Shown here: positions 1 through 6,494 of the stretch, one piece after another
How the letters are laid out: the number at the start of each line of letters is the position of its first letter
Numbering within the stretch: position 1 is the first letter of the stretch
Assembly (NCBI GenBank): GCA_030613445.1
Contig: JAUWLY010000138.1
Span: forward strand, 1-7,356
Direction of reading: 5' to 3'
From: Candidatus Stahliibacteriota bacterium
Lineage (GTDB): Bacteria; Hydrothermota; Tepidihabitantia; SM23-42
Length of the DNA: 7,356 nucleotides
The notes under the pieces: model-generated
Database searches by the model: none
Told to the model about the DNA's origin: nothing
The model's input: only the letters and a program-made list of their open reading frames with translations
Made by a program: the position numbers and the translations under genes

Positions 1-1
1 C

Positions 2-283
2 AAGCTTCAGCTCGAGCGTTTTAAAAGTAAAAGGAAAATTTATTGTAATGCACACCTGGGATCAAAGCATATAAGAAAATATTGTTCGATTGATGATCAA
101 TCACAGTCCTTACTTAAGACCGCAATTGAGAGATTTGGACTTTCTGCGCGTGCCTATGATAAGGTATTAAAAGTAGCGCGGACAATTGCTGATTTAGAAA
201 ATTCAGAAAATATCAAGGTGCAGCACATTGCCGAGGCAATCCAATACCGCAGTTTAGACAAAAACGTCTGGCAGAGGTTGTAA
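2..283 (+). CDS. YifB/ComM-family Mg chelatase-like ATPase, C-terminal 93 residues (partial)
   Basis: Only the 3' end of the gene is present; it enters from the left edge in frame 2 and stops at TAA 281-283. The 93 visible residues match the C-terminal Mg-chelatase-related domain of YifB/ComM proteins. They include QLERF near the start, YCNAHL, the helix LLKTAIERFGLSARAYDKVL, and VARTIADLENSENI followed by HIAEAIQYRSLD. Family members are AAA+ ATPases of about 500 residues; ComM acts as a helicase promoting branch migration during natural transformation in some bacteria. The catalytic ATPase part lies outside the window, so activity cannot be judged. No terminator hairpin is obvious after the stop. 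Family assignment is firm from the sequence; the cellular role here is inferred. Confidence 0.92.
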   Translation, partial: KLQLERFKSKRKIYCNAHLGSKHIRKYCSIDDQSQSLLKTAIERFGLSARAYDKVLKVARTIADLENSENIKVQHIAEAIQYRSLDKNVWQRL

Positions 284-625
284 GTCTCTTCGATTTCAGT
301 GATAAAAAGACAGATTACAGTGATACGCTACGCGATATCATTGCGAACCCGCCATAAAGTGGTGGATGTGGCATTCTCATAAATTTATTTCGGAATGTCC
401 AATGTCCACAGGACGACCGAGAATGCCGAAATCCTACCTCTAGGCATTTATAAACAGATAAAAGCTTCCGAAATTTCATCAGTTATTTAGCGCAGACCAA
501 GATCTGCTACTCCATTTTTTGAATTCTCGGTCAGCCTGTCCAGACCTGACCCCAGACCTGACCCCCTATTAGACCAGCACGTGCGGATATTAGCTCGCAG
601 CGCCTGAGGGATATTAAAAAAGTTC
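284..625. other. Gene-free intergenic stretch with dyads and repeat remnants
   Basis: No convincing coding sequence lies on either strand between the YifB stop and the next promoter. The stretch holds several mutually complementary pieces. GGCATTCTC (370-378) pairs with GAGAATGCC (419-427). GACCGAGAAT (415-424) pairs with ATTCTCGGTC (523-532). ATTTCGGA (387-394) pairs with TCCGAAAT (467-474). A 12-bp tandem duplication follows at 542-565. The pattern looks like degraded small palindromic mobile elements rather than a gene. No RNA gene is recognised. Confidence 0.5.
542..565. repeat. Two tandem copies of a 12-bp unit, AGACCTGACCCC
   Basis: AGACCTGACCCC occurs at 542-553 and again, identical and directly adjacent, at 554-565. 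Its reverse complement, GGGGTCAGGTCT, resembles the GGGGTCAAATCT that forms the outer ends of the inverted repeat at 6075-6188 (10 of 12 bases identical). Short GGGGTCA-type ends of this kind are often seen beside REP-associated/IS200-like transposases in environmental genomes; that association is from memory and no transposase is present here. It probably marks a decayed element end. Confidence 0.6.
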
Positions 626-653
626 TTGACTATTGCTAAATTGTATTTATAAT
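626..653 (+). promoter_or_regulatory. Near-consensus sigma70-type promoter
   Basis: TTGACT (626-631) and TATAAT (648-653) are separated by 16 bp. The match is one base from the ideal -35 and perfect at -10. Transcription would start near 660, about 295 nt upstream of the first well-supported start codon at 956, so the operon would carry a long 5' leader. No other promoter of this quality is seen before the PD40 gene. Confidence 0.65.
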
Positions 654-659
654 TTAGCA

Positions 660-955
660 GATTGATCTTTGAAAAGTTCAGGTAAGGTGTCTGTTTTTAA
701 ACCTGAAAGGGGGTGAGAAAATAGGAAATTGGTTTGCCTGCCTGTGCTATGGCAGACAGGAGAACCTGGAAAGAAAAAGAATCGAGATTAACTGACAAGG
801 GACACCATTGAATAAAATAATGTGGAAGATTGGATCTAAGGCTCTGTCTTTCTCCCACACAAAATGGTTAAGAGCCGAAAGTTTATTGAAGATCCGAATG
901 ATCCATATGGTCAAGACCGGGACTTCAAGGAGTATTAGATTGAAAGGAGTCCGAA
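660..955 (+). promoter_or_regulatory. Long 5' leader with hairpins and an unpaired Shine-Dalgarno site
   Basis: This is the predicted untranslated leader of the PD40/subtilase operon. TTCAGGT (677-683) pairs with ACCTGAA (701-707) around a 17-nt loop, directly before a strong Shine-Dalgarno site, AAAGGGGGTGAG (706-717). At the usual start distance the codon is ATA (721-723), not ATG; a 24-codon frame runs from it to TGA at 793-795. A second imperfect hairpin pairs 737-744 with 753-760 (7 of 8 pairs). Two short open frames, 820-966 (48 residues) and 864-938 (24 residues), have no Shine-Dalgarno site. No known riboswitch class is recognised. It may be a regulatory leader, a leader-peptide system or the residue of a lost gene. 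Confidence 0.4.
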
Positions 956-2143
956 ATGGCTGTTAACCTATATAGAATTCTGTTGTCAATTATTGGAGGT
1001 AGAAGTTGGGGTCTAAAATGTTCAAAATCTGCCAGTTCATCCTCAATAGGAGGAGAAATAGTTGAAAATATCAACGCCGGGGCATCAGGTAAAAGGTTGA
1101 AAGATTATATTCGTTCCCCTTTGTTGCTGCTTTACACTTGTTTGGCAATTCGTGCTATCTTGGTTACTGTCCATTGCACGAATGAGCAAGGTGGCGTGAT
1201 GGTACCGCCAGGAATTGACGCTGCAGGTGAAGCTGATTGGGGTTGTGATGATTGGATAGTATTTAGGTATGAACCTTGGTATGTAGAGGATGGCGAAACC
1301 TTATATGTTGAAGAAAGTAGTGTATTATGGCTAATTAGACCAGATGGCAAGGGGTTACATTCAATAGGTGAACCCGAAACTCCTGATGGAGTATGGATAG
1401 GTGATAAGCCTCAATGGAGCCCTGATGGAAATTGGATTGCGGTTAATGACCTTTTAGATAGAATATGGTTAATAAGTGCTGATGGCGATAGCCTTGTGCA
1501 GATAACAACTGAAGGGAAGAAGTTATATCCATCTTTTAGTCCGGATGGAAACAGATTGGCATTCTCGACACCTGATTCAGATGCCATTGGACCGCGAGGA
1601 ATACGAATCTTAGATATAGAAACCAAGGAAGAAAAATTTGTGTATCCTTATGGCATTGATCCATCATGGTCACCTGATGGGAATAAATTAGTCTTTCGTG
1701 GCTGGGTTTTTGAAGACGATCAATGGATTGGAGGTACGGGTGGAAGCGTAGTAATTGTTGATACTTCGGGGGGAAATCCCCAAATGGTTCATTTTGATGA
1801 CACAGGTGGTGGAGTAGAATCGCCATCATTTTCACCGGATGGCTCTAAGATTGTCTTTCGCAAGCCTTATGCATGGGGAGGTGGTGTAGGTCAAATATGG
1901 GTGGTTAATGTAGATGGTAGTGATGCAAAGAAACTCACGACAGAAGGAGGACGGTGGCCATCCTGGAGTCCTGATGGCTCAAAGATTGTTTATACCAGAT
2001 ATTCTTTAGATGACCCTGATCAAGAAGGTAGTGGCGAGTTGTATATCATGAATGCTGATGGTTCGGGGAAAAAGAGAATTACATTTTTTAAATATGAAGG
2101 GTGTTTTATTATGAGAGAAAAAAAGGAGGATTCAAATGAATAA
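956..2143 (+). CDS. PD40/TolB-like beta-propeller protein, probably envelope-associated
   Basis: This 395-residue protein is built of PD40 (WD40-like) propeller repeats. The S-P-D-G signature recurs in QWSPDGNW (about 153), SFSPDGNR (193), SWSPDGNK (237), SFSPDGSK (291) and SWSPDGSK (337), each followed by a hydrophobic strand and a paired strand such as NVDGSDAKKLTT or NADGSGKKRITF. Such propellers usually bind proteins or peptidoglycan in the periplasm or on the cell surface; no enzyme motif is visible. The chosen ATG has AAAGGAG at 943-949. The first 47 residues are low complexity and look unlike a signal peptide. A TTG at 1097 (Leu48) would begin a better one: a basic start, then a hydrophobic stretch at 55-72 ending in HC, which is not a proper lipobox. 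After the fifth motif the last blade is cut short and ends in a charged tail, EKKEDSNE. The stop overlaps the next gene by 8 nt. Confidence 0.85.
   Translation: MAVNLYRILLSIIGGRSWGLKCSKSASSSSIGGEIVENINAGASGKRLKDYIRSPLLLLYTCLAIRAILVTVHCTNEQGGVMVPPGIDAAGEADWGCDDWIVFRYEPWYVEDGETLYVEESSVLWLIRPDGKGLHSIGEPETPDGVWIGDKPQWSPDGNWIAVNDLLDRIWLISADGDSLVQITTEGKKLYPSFSPDGNRLAFSTPDSDAIGPRGIRILDIETKEEKFVYPYGIDPSWSPDGNKLVFRGWVFEDDQWIGGTGGSVVIVDTSGGNPQMVHFDDTGGGVESPSFSPDGSKIVFRKPYAWGGGVGQIWVVNVDGSDAKKLTTEGGRWPSWSPDGSKIVYTRYSLDDPDQEGSGELYIMNADGSGKKRITFFKYEGCFIMREKKEDSNE
2122..2130 (+). promoter_or_regulatory. Ribosome binding site of the subtilase gene, inside the PD40 gene
   Basis: AAAGGAGGA (2122-2130) lies five bases before ATG 2136-2138 and within the last codons of the PD40 gene. 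With the 8-nt gene overlap (2136-2143) this is a classic translational-coupling layout, and it decides the start of the downstream gene. Confidence 0.8.
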
Positions 2144-5100
2144 ATTGTATTTATGTTTAATCGCTGGATTTTTCCTTATAGTGAGTCTATTTGGAGAAGT
2201 TCCTGAGGAGGAGATATTAATTCTAACAGAACAAGATGTGATAATATTGCCAGAGGGCAAGGTCTCGGCAACCCTGAATGAGATTGAGGCACCTGCCGAA
2301 CTAATTAATGCTCTTCAGACCCTGGAGGCACAGGAGATTAGGAAGGCAATGCCCGAATTCAATCGGGCAGATACTATGCGAATTTCACCTGATGGCAATA
2401 TTGCAAGATTACCAGATTTCTCTCAGTTATTTGCGATAAGACTACCGCTAGCCGTAAATAGAGATTCAGCAATTATCATGCTCGAGAATTTGCCACAAAT
2501 CATTCGTGGAGAAAAAAACCAGAGAGGTGAAGATTTCCAGATTTGTCCAAATGATACCCACTTTAACAAACAATGGAGTCTTCATAATACAGGTCAATGG
2601 GGTGGGACACCTGATGCAGATATTGATGCAGCTGAGGCATGGGAATATTCTACAGGAAGTAATTCAGTTATTTTAGGTATAGTTGAGAGAGATAATGCGG
2701 ATTGGACTCATGACGATTTTGGTGACAAAATGTTTGGTGACCAATATACACCGGGTGATCATACTACACATGTTGCAGGGATTATGGCCGCGATTGGCAA
2801 TAACGATTTGGGCGTTGCTGGAGTGGATTGGCATGCAAGGATTAATACCCAGCGTGCGGCAGGTTATGCGGTTCCTGAAATCGTTCAAGCGATGATTGAT
2901 GCGGTGAATGCAGGTTCCAAGGCTATCAATTGTAGTTGGGGAATGCCAGACTATTCCCAAAATGTTTATGATGCGTTTGTATCTGCTTATCAGATGGGAG
3001 CTTTGCCAGTAGCAGCCATGCCTTACCCGGATCGAAACTGGGAAAATCCGAATGGTTTTGGTCCATGGATGCTTGCAGTGAACGCATCTAACGATGATGA
3101 TGATTTTGCTAGTTACACAGTAGAGAAAAGGTATGTTGATATTGCTGCACCTGGTGGAGAGGAGTACGGCACTGCGCAGAGAATTTATTCTACTCTACCT
3201 AATGACTCTTATGGATATAATTATGGTACATCCATGGCAGCACCCCATGCAACTGGTGTAACTGGTCTTCTTCTTGCAGCAAATCCTAATCTAAAGAACT
3301 ATGACCTCGAATGGATAATGAAATTGACTGCGGATGATAAAGGTGCACCAGGTTGGGATGACCGTTTCGGTTATGGTCGTTTGAATGCTGCCTCTGCAGT
3401 TAAACGAGTTATCGTGCCTTACGAGCTCGCAAGGAATGACGCCTCTTCACCAACTATGATTGCAGAGAATGTTTTGATTTATTTTATGAACAGAGCGGGG
3501 CAAGTGGAGTCAGGTACCTATGTATGTGATGTATACAGATTGCAACAGGTTATCAATTTCCCGACACCCTATGCTGTGCCACCTTATGGATGGTTCAGTC
3601 TCATCGGATATGACGATTATAATCCTAATTATTGTCGGGATTATCTTTATATGTCAGCATCTACTACTTCGATGACGCTTCGAACTTATTTCTATTGGGT
3701 AAAGATTGACCTAGGTCAGAACCCTGTTTATAAATGGGCGCCGGTCAACCCCAACATGATTCCACGGAAATACGTTATTCTCGGCCGAAAACCGATCAAT
3801 ACGCCTTCAAATCTTCAGGCTAAAGGAATTCCGAGCAGTAATAGCATTAAACTCACTTGGTACGACAACTCACATAACGAATTGAAATTTAAGATCGAAA
3901 GAAGCACCAATGGCACAACCTTTTATCTCTATGACAGTGTCGGTCAAAATGTGCGACAATATGTTGACAATGGCACAACCCAGGGCCAGAAATACTGGTA
4001 TAAGGTTCAGGCTTGGGCACAGGAATTTTATTCCAATTATTCCAATATCGATGATGCCGTGGCCGGACTTGCCGCACCGTCAAATCTCATCGCTGTCAAT
4101 CTGCCAACCTTAACTTCGGTAAAGCTTCAATGGGCGGATAATTCACTCATTGAAGCAGGCTTTCAGATTGCACGCAGGGTTGATGATGGGGCATGGAATG
4201 ATAATTATAAGACCGTGGGCGCCGATGTCACCCAGTATACGGATACGGTTTCCTTCACGCATAAATACAATTACAAAGTGCGGGCCTATGATAGTCAGAG
4301 CAATTATTCTGAATGGTCAAATACGATCGAATTCACATCCGGTACGCTCGCCCAGTCCGATTATCCCGAGATGAGTGCGTTTAATAACCAGAAGAAGGTT
4401 ATGCGAGGAACTGACGGCAAGATACATCTTATCTATTATAATGGCACCGCTATGTATCATACTTACTCTACGGATCATGGAGTAAACTTCAATCCCTGGT
4501 TCCATTTATATGTGAATCCTGTGGATACAACACCTGGTCTTGCCCTTAATGGCAATGAGCCATTTGTGGTCTATGGTAGTAACGAGTATTTTAGTGTCAG
4601 TGATTATCGAGTTCGGTATTATATCCTCTGGATCCGTGATCCCTTGCCATTTCCGCGTCGATTCTACAATTCATCAGCTACTACTCAAAATAGCCGGCCC
4701 ATGCCACCTTCGATTGTTTATGCGGGTGATTCCTGTTATTTTGTCTTTAAGCATTATAATGGATCAATAATGGTTGTCGGACCGACACCAAATAATACAG
4801 CAATCCTTACGTATTCAAGTTGTGGCCATCTACCCTCGATAGGTTATGATGGGGCTGGCAGGCTTGTCGTGGTTGTTAAGAATGATGGCATTGCGCAACT
4901 TTATTATCGTCCGTTTAATTCTACTTGGTCTGCAGTCATGGGCATACCAGACCATATCTGGGTTTATGGTACTCCTTCACTTTGGGTAGGCAACAATGAA
5001 GTACGCATTGCCTTTGAAGGTGGTTACACAGATGCTACAGGCGATAAATATGGTCTGGTGTTTCTGAGATTCACCTGGTCAAGTGGTTCCAATACATACA

Positions 5101-5723
5101 TTCTGCAACAAATTGAACTTATTACAGAAAACACTGATTGGTCAGCCTATGGCATCGAAGGTTATAGCTTTTTTGCCTCAACAGATATTGTCTTATGGAA
5201 ATATCAGGATGATATATGGTATTCAAGAAGGGCTGGTGGATCATGGTCTGGTCCAGTTAATATTTCTAATACTCCTATTAATGTCTCTTCATATCCCCAT
5301 GGTGTGGTATTTAGGAGCGGGATTAGAGATAAGCTTTTTGCCTTATGGACCGAGGAGGTTGGTAATGACTATTATTTAGTGCGTAAAATAATTTCATTAC
5401 CTAATGATGTTGCAAATCCTATTGATGGAGTACAACAAGGTACTGAGATGCAATATACAGGGCCCTTCTACTTCGAAAGCATATATCCAAATCCGACAAA
5501 AGGAGTAATGAAAATCAGATTCATGTCGCCAGATCAGCGCAAAGTAACTGTAAGGCTGTATGATGTCACAGGAAGGATGGTTAAGAAACTATTCGACGGT
5601 AGGGCAAAGATCGGGCTGAATGAAATTCCACATTGTGGTAAGAACCTGCCGAGTGGTGTCTATTTTGTGCGGCTTATTACTGAAGACAAGTTGAAGACAG
5701 AAAAAGTAATCTTTTATCGATAG
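2136..5723 (+). CDS. Secreted S8 subtilase-fold protein with FN3, sialidase-like and Por-type sorting domains
   Basis: This 1195-residue exported protein starts with a signal peptide (residues 1-20: basic start, then LCLIAGFFLIVSLFG). A prodomain-like segment runs to about 137. PNDTHFNKQWSLHNTGQWGG (139-158) and DADIDAAEAWE lead into an S8 domain to about 425. The Ser motif GTSMAAPH (364-371, Ser366) is intact. The His motif reads HTTHVAG (His209) where HGTHVAG is usual. The Asp motif, usually D[ST]G, reads IVERDNADWTH (182-192). The oxyanion AAGN reads AAMPYPDRN (293-301). Two FN3 domains follow (about 556-637 and 646-730). A beta-rich part (about 740-1090) has one Asp-box, STDHGVNF (778-785), as in sialidase-like propellers. 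Residues 1112-1195 form a Por/type IX sorting domain (YPNP, LYDVTGR, LPSGVYFVRL). Export is well supported; proteolytic activity is doubtful. Confidence 0.9.
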   Translation: MNKLYLCLIAGFFLIVSLFGEVPEEEILILTEQDVIILPEGKVSATLNEIEAPAELINALQTLEAQEIRKAMPEFNRADTMRISPDGNIARLPDFSQLFAIRLPLAVNRDSAIIMLENLPQIIRGEKNQRGEDFQICPNDTHFNKQWSLHNTGQWGGTPDADIDAAEAWEYSTGSNSVILGIVERDNADWTHDDFGDKMFGDQYTPGDHTTHVAGIMAAIGNNDLGVAGVDWHARINTQRAAGYAVPEIVQAMIDAVNAGSKAINCSWGMPDYSQNVYDAFVSAYQMGALPVAAMPYPDRNWENPNGFGPWMLAVNASNDDDDFASYTVEKRYVDIAAPGGEEYGTAQRIYSTLPNDSYGYNYGTSMAAPHATGVTGLLLAANPNLKNYDLEWIMKLTADDKGAPGWDDRFGYGRLNAASAVKRVIVPYELARNDASSPTMIAENVLIYFMNRAGQVESGTYVCDVYRLQQVINFPTPYAVPPYGWFSLIGYDDYNPNYCRDYLYMSASTTSMTLRTYFYWVKIDLGQNPVYKWAPVNPNMIPRKYVILGRKPINTPSNLQAKGIPSSNSIKLTWYDNSHNELKFKIERSTNGTTFYLYDSVGQNVRQYVDNGTTQGQKYWYKVQAWAQEFYSNYSNIDDAVAGLAAPSNLIAVNLPTLTSVKLQWADNSLIEAGFQIARRVDDGAWNDNYKTVGADVTQYTDTVSFTHKYNYKVRAYDSQSNYSEWSNTIEFTSGTLAQSDYPEMSAFNNQKKVMRGTDGKIHLIYYNGTAMYHTYSTDHGVNFNPWFHLYVNPVDTTPGLALNGNEPFVVYGSNEYFSVSDYRVRYYILWIRDPLPFPRRFYNSSATTQNSRPMPPSIVYAGDSCYFVFKHYNGSIMVVGPTPNNTAILTYSSCGHLPSIGYDGAGRLVVVVKNDGIAQLYYRPFNSTWSAVMGIPDHIWVYGTPSLWVGNNEVRIAFEGGYTDATGDKYGLVFLRFTWSSGSNTYILQQIELITENTDWSAYGIEGYSFFASTDIVLWKYQDDIWYSRRAGGSWSGPVNISNTPINVSSYPHGVVFRSGIRDKLFALWTEEVGNDYYLVRKIISLPNDVANPIDGVQQGTEMQYTGPFYFESIYPNPTKGVMKIRFMSPDQRKVTVRLYDVTGRMVKKLFDGRAKIGLNEIPHCGKNLPSGVYFVRLITEDKLKTEKVIFYR

Positions 5724-5740
5724 CTTATCATCTTATTGTT

Positions 5741-5775
5741 GGGCACAGGATATATTCCTGTGCCCTTCTTTTTTT
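5741..5775 (+). terminator. Strong intrinsic terminator after the subtilase gene
   Basis: A perfect 10-bp stem, GGGCACAGGA (5741-5750) with TCCTGTGCCC (5756-5765), encloses a 5-nt TATAT loop. The T-rich tract TTCTTTTTTT follows (5766-5775). It lies 18 nt after the stop codon and ends the PD40/subtilase operon. Confidence 0.95.
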
Positions 5776-5851
5776 GTCGTCGCGAGGTTGATCAGCTAAT
5801 CAGAGCGGCAGACAACACAATCTTGCCGATGGTGTTACTTTTGAGCAGCAA

Positions 5852-6184
5852 TTGGAAATAGAATTCAAAGGTACAATTGACGCTCATTTAGAAGAGTTGA
5901 GGAGATTCATTGCAAAAGTCAAAGAACAACAGGCAGGCTTTTTGGATCTCCTAGCTGCACAAAGCATACTCAACTATGAAAGATTATGGAACAATTATCA
6001 GAGACAATCTGCTGGCTTAAATGGGTTGGTTCAGTTTTTCGGCTCCGATTATTTCAAAGGGGCAAATGGCAAATGGGGTCAAATCTCTACTTTGAACATA
6101 AAGTACCTCAATGTTATTGATGCCATAGAAGTATATGAAAGGGGAAGTGTATATCAAAAGCCTATGTTCAAAGTAGAGATTTGA
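5852..6184 (+). pseudogene. Unidentified ORF fragment running into an inverted repeat
   Basis: The frame from TTG 5852 encodes 110 residues; it is already open from 5792, after TGA 5789-5791, and has no clear Shine-Dalgarno site. The first 74 codons read like real protein: helical and charged, with LEELRRFIAKVKEQQ and LLAAQSILNYERLW, then LVQFFGSDYFKG. I do not recognise the family. From 6075 the frame passes through the left 26-bp repeat arm, then 62 bp that seem to belong to a TrmH-type gene, and stops at TGA 6182-6184 inside the right arm. The C-terminus is therefore supplied by repeat sequence. It is most likely the 5' remnant of a separate gene joined to the TrmH remnant at the repeat. 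Alternatively, the whole frame is an unusual TrmH N-terminus. Confidence 0.4.
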
Positions 6185-6188
6185 CCCC
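6075..6188. mobile_element. Perfect 26-bp inverted repeat pair with 62-bp centre (MITE/REP-like)
   Basis: The left arm (6075-6100) begins GGGGTCAAATCTCTAC. The right arm (6163-6188) is its exact 26-base reverse complement and ends GAGATTTGACCCC. The 62 bp between them encode no transposase. Both outer ends are GGGGTCA, like the repeat at 542-565. Perfect identity over 26 bp suggests recent arrival or gene conversion. The right arm belongs to a 63-bp block that interrupts the TrmH remnant, so the arms may be two separate insertions in opposite orientation rather than one 114-bp element. Confidence 0.7.
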
Positions 6189-6234
6189 ACTGAGTTCCCT
6201 GAGTTCCTTTGCAGTCGGCTGTCTTTCAAAAGCC
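6154..6234. repeat. 9-bp direct repeat TCAAAAGCC flanking a 63-bp insertion
   Basis: TCAAAAGCC occurs at 6154-6162 and at 6226-6234. The first copy abuts the right arm of the inverted repeat. The two copies sit in the same codon phase (tyr/phe-Gln-Lys-Pro in both reading frames). This fits a target-site duplication left by insertion of 6163-6225 into the TrmH gene. Confidence 0.6.
6190..6207. repeat. Two tandem copies of CTGAGTTCC
   Basis: CTGAGTTCC occurs at 6190-6198 and 6199-6207, perfect and adjacent, directly outside the right inverted-repeat arm. It lies within the 63-bp block that splits the TrmH remnant and is probably part of the inserted element. Confidence 0.6.
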
Positions 6235-6467
6235 ATATAGCCTGGTTTTTGGTAATGAGTCTTCAGGATTACAAGACGATTATAAGACGCTAGGAACACC
6301 AATAAAAATAGTACAGTCAGATGAAGTTGATTCTTTGAATCTGGCACTATCGTGTGGTATCGTACTGCATCATCTTTATTGTCAGGTAAAATGAGTTTGA
6401 TTGTATAGGTGCTTAGTGTATACTTCTTAGTACCTGCTGATTAAAGACTTCCAGTATTTAACCTATA

Positions 6468-6491
6468 GTATATTTACAACATAAAATATAC
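6468..6491. promoter_or_regulatory. AT-rich 8-bp dyad, possible operator
   Basis: GTATATTT (6468-6475) and AAATATAC (6484-6491) form a perfect dyad around ACAACATA. It ends three bases before the predicted -35 box at 6495. The placement suits a repressor site. Its use for control of the HEPN/MNT genes is inferred from position only. Confidence 0.35.
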
Positions 6492-6494
6492 CAC

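Larger units (their letters stand above)
6101..6394 (+). pseudogene. TrmH/SpoU-family RNA 2'-O-methyltransferase, C-terminal remnant, interrupted
   Basis: From 6224 the frame reads FQKP, then YSLVFGNESSGL, GTPIKIVQSDEVDSLNLALS and a short C-terminus ending at TGA 6392-6394. These are motifs 2 and 3 of SpoU/TrmH methyltransferases (FGNExxGL and DSLNL), which form the trefoil-knot SAM site used for ribose 2'-O-methylation of tRNA or rRNA. The N-terminal half of the domain, including the conserved motif-1 Asn, is not seen. Upstream, 6101-6162 encodes NVIDAIEVYERGSVYQKP in another frame. Removing the 72 bp at 6163-6234 joins it precisely and in frame to YSLVFGNE. The gene therefore appears to have been split by insertion and also to have lost its 5' half. 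A TTG at 6209 could start a 61-residue product, but it has no Shine-Dalgarno site and would be non-functional. Confidence 0.75.

Noticed and set aside
542..565. CRISPR-like repeat
   Set aside because: The two 12-bp units are directly adjacent with no spacer, and no cas gene is present.
284..625. tRNA or other structured RNA gene between yifB and the operon
   Set aside because: No cloverleaf, T-loop or other recognisable RNA signature could be traced by eye.
864..938. 24-residue open frame containing FIEDPNDPYGQDRDF
   Set aside because: Protein-like composition, but too short, without a ribosome binding site and with no recognised relative; kept only as part of the leader description.
820..966. 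48-residue basic open frame in the leader
   Set aside because: No Shine-Dalgarno site, no recognisable family, and it overlaps the better supported start at 956.
1132..1835. Minus-strand open frames opposite the PD40 gene (1132-1350, 1411-1626, 1536-1835)
   Set aside because: They lie opposite a clearly coding, motif-rich gene, have no ribosome binding sites and resemble no family.
2673..5379. Other-frame and minus-strand open frames inside the subtilase gene
   Set aside because: All are shadows of a continuous 1195-codon frame with recognisable domains throughout.
6075..6188. Autonomous transposon
   Set aside because: Only 62 bp lie between the arms, with no transposase frame; at most a non-autonomous element.
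6017..6229. Minus-strand 70-residue open frame across the inverted repeat
   Set aside because: It is built mostly from the repeat arms and the antisense of the gene fragments; no transposase motif.
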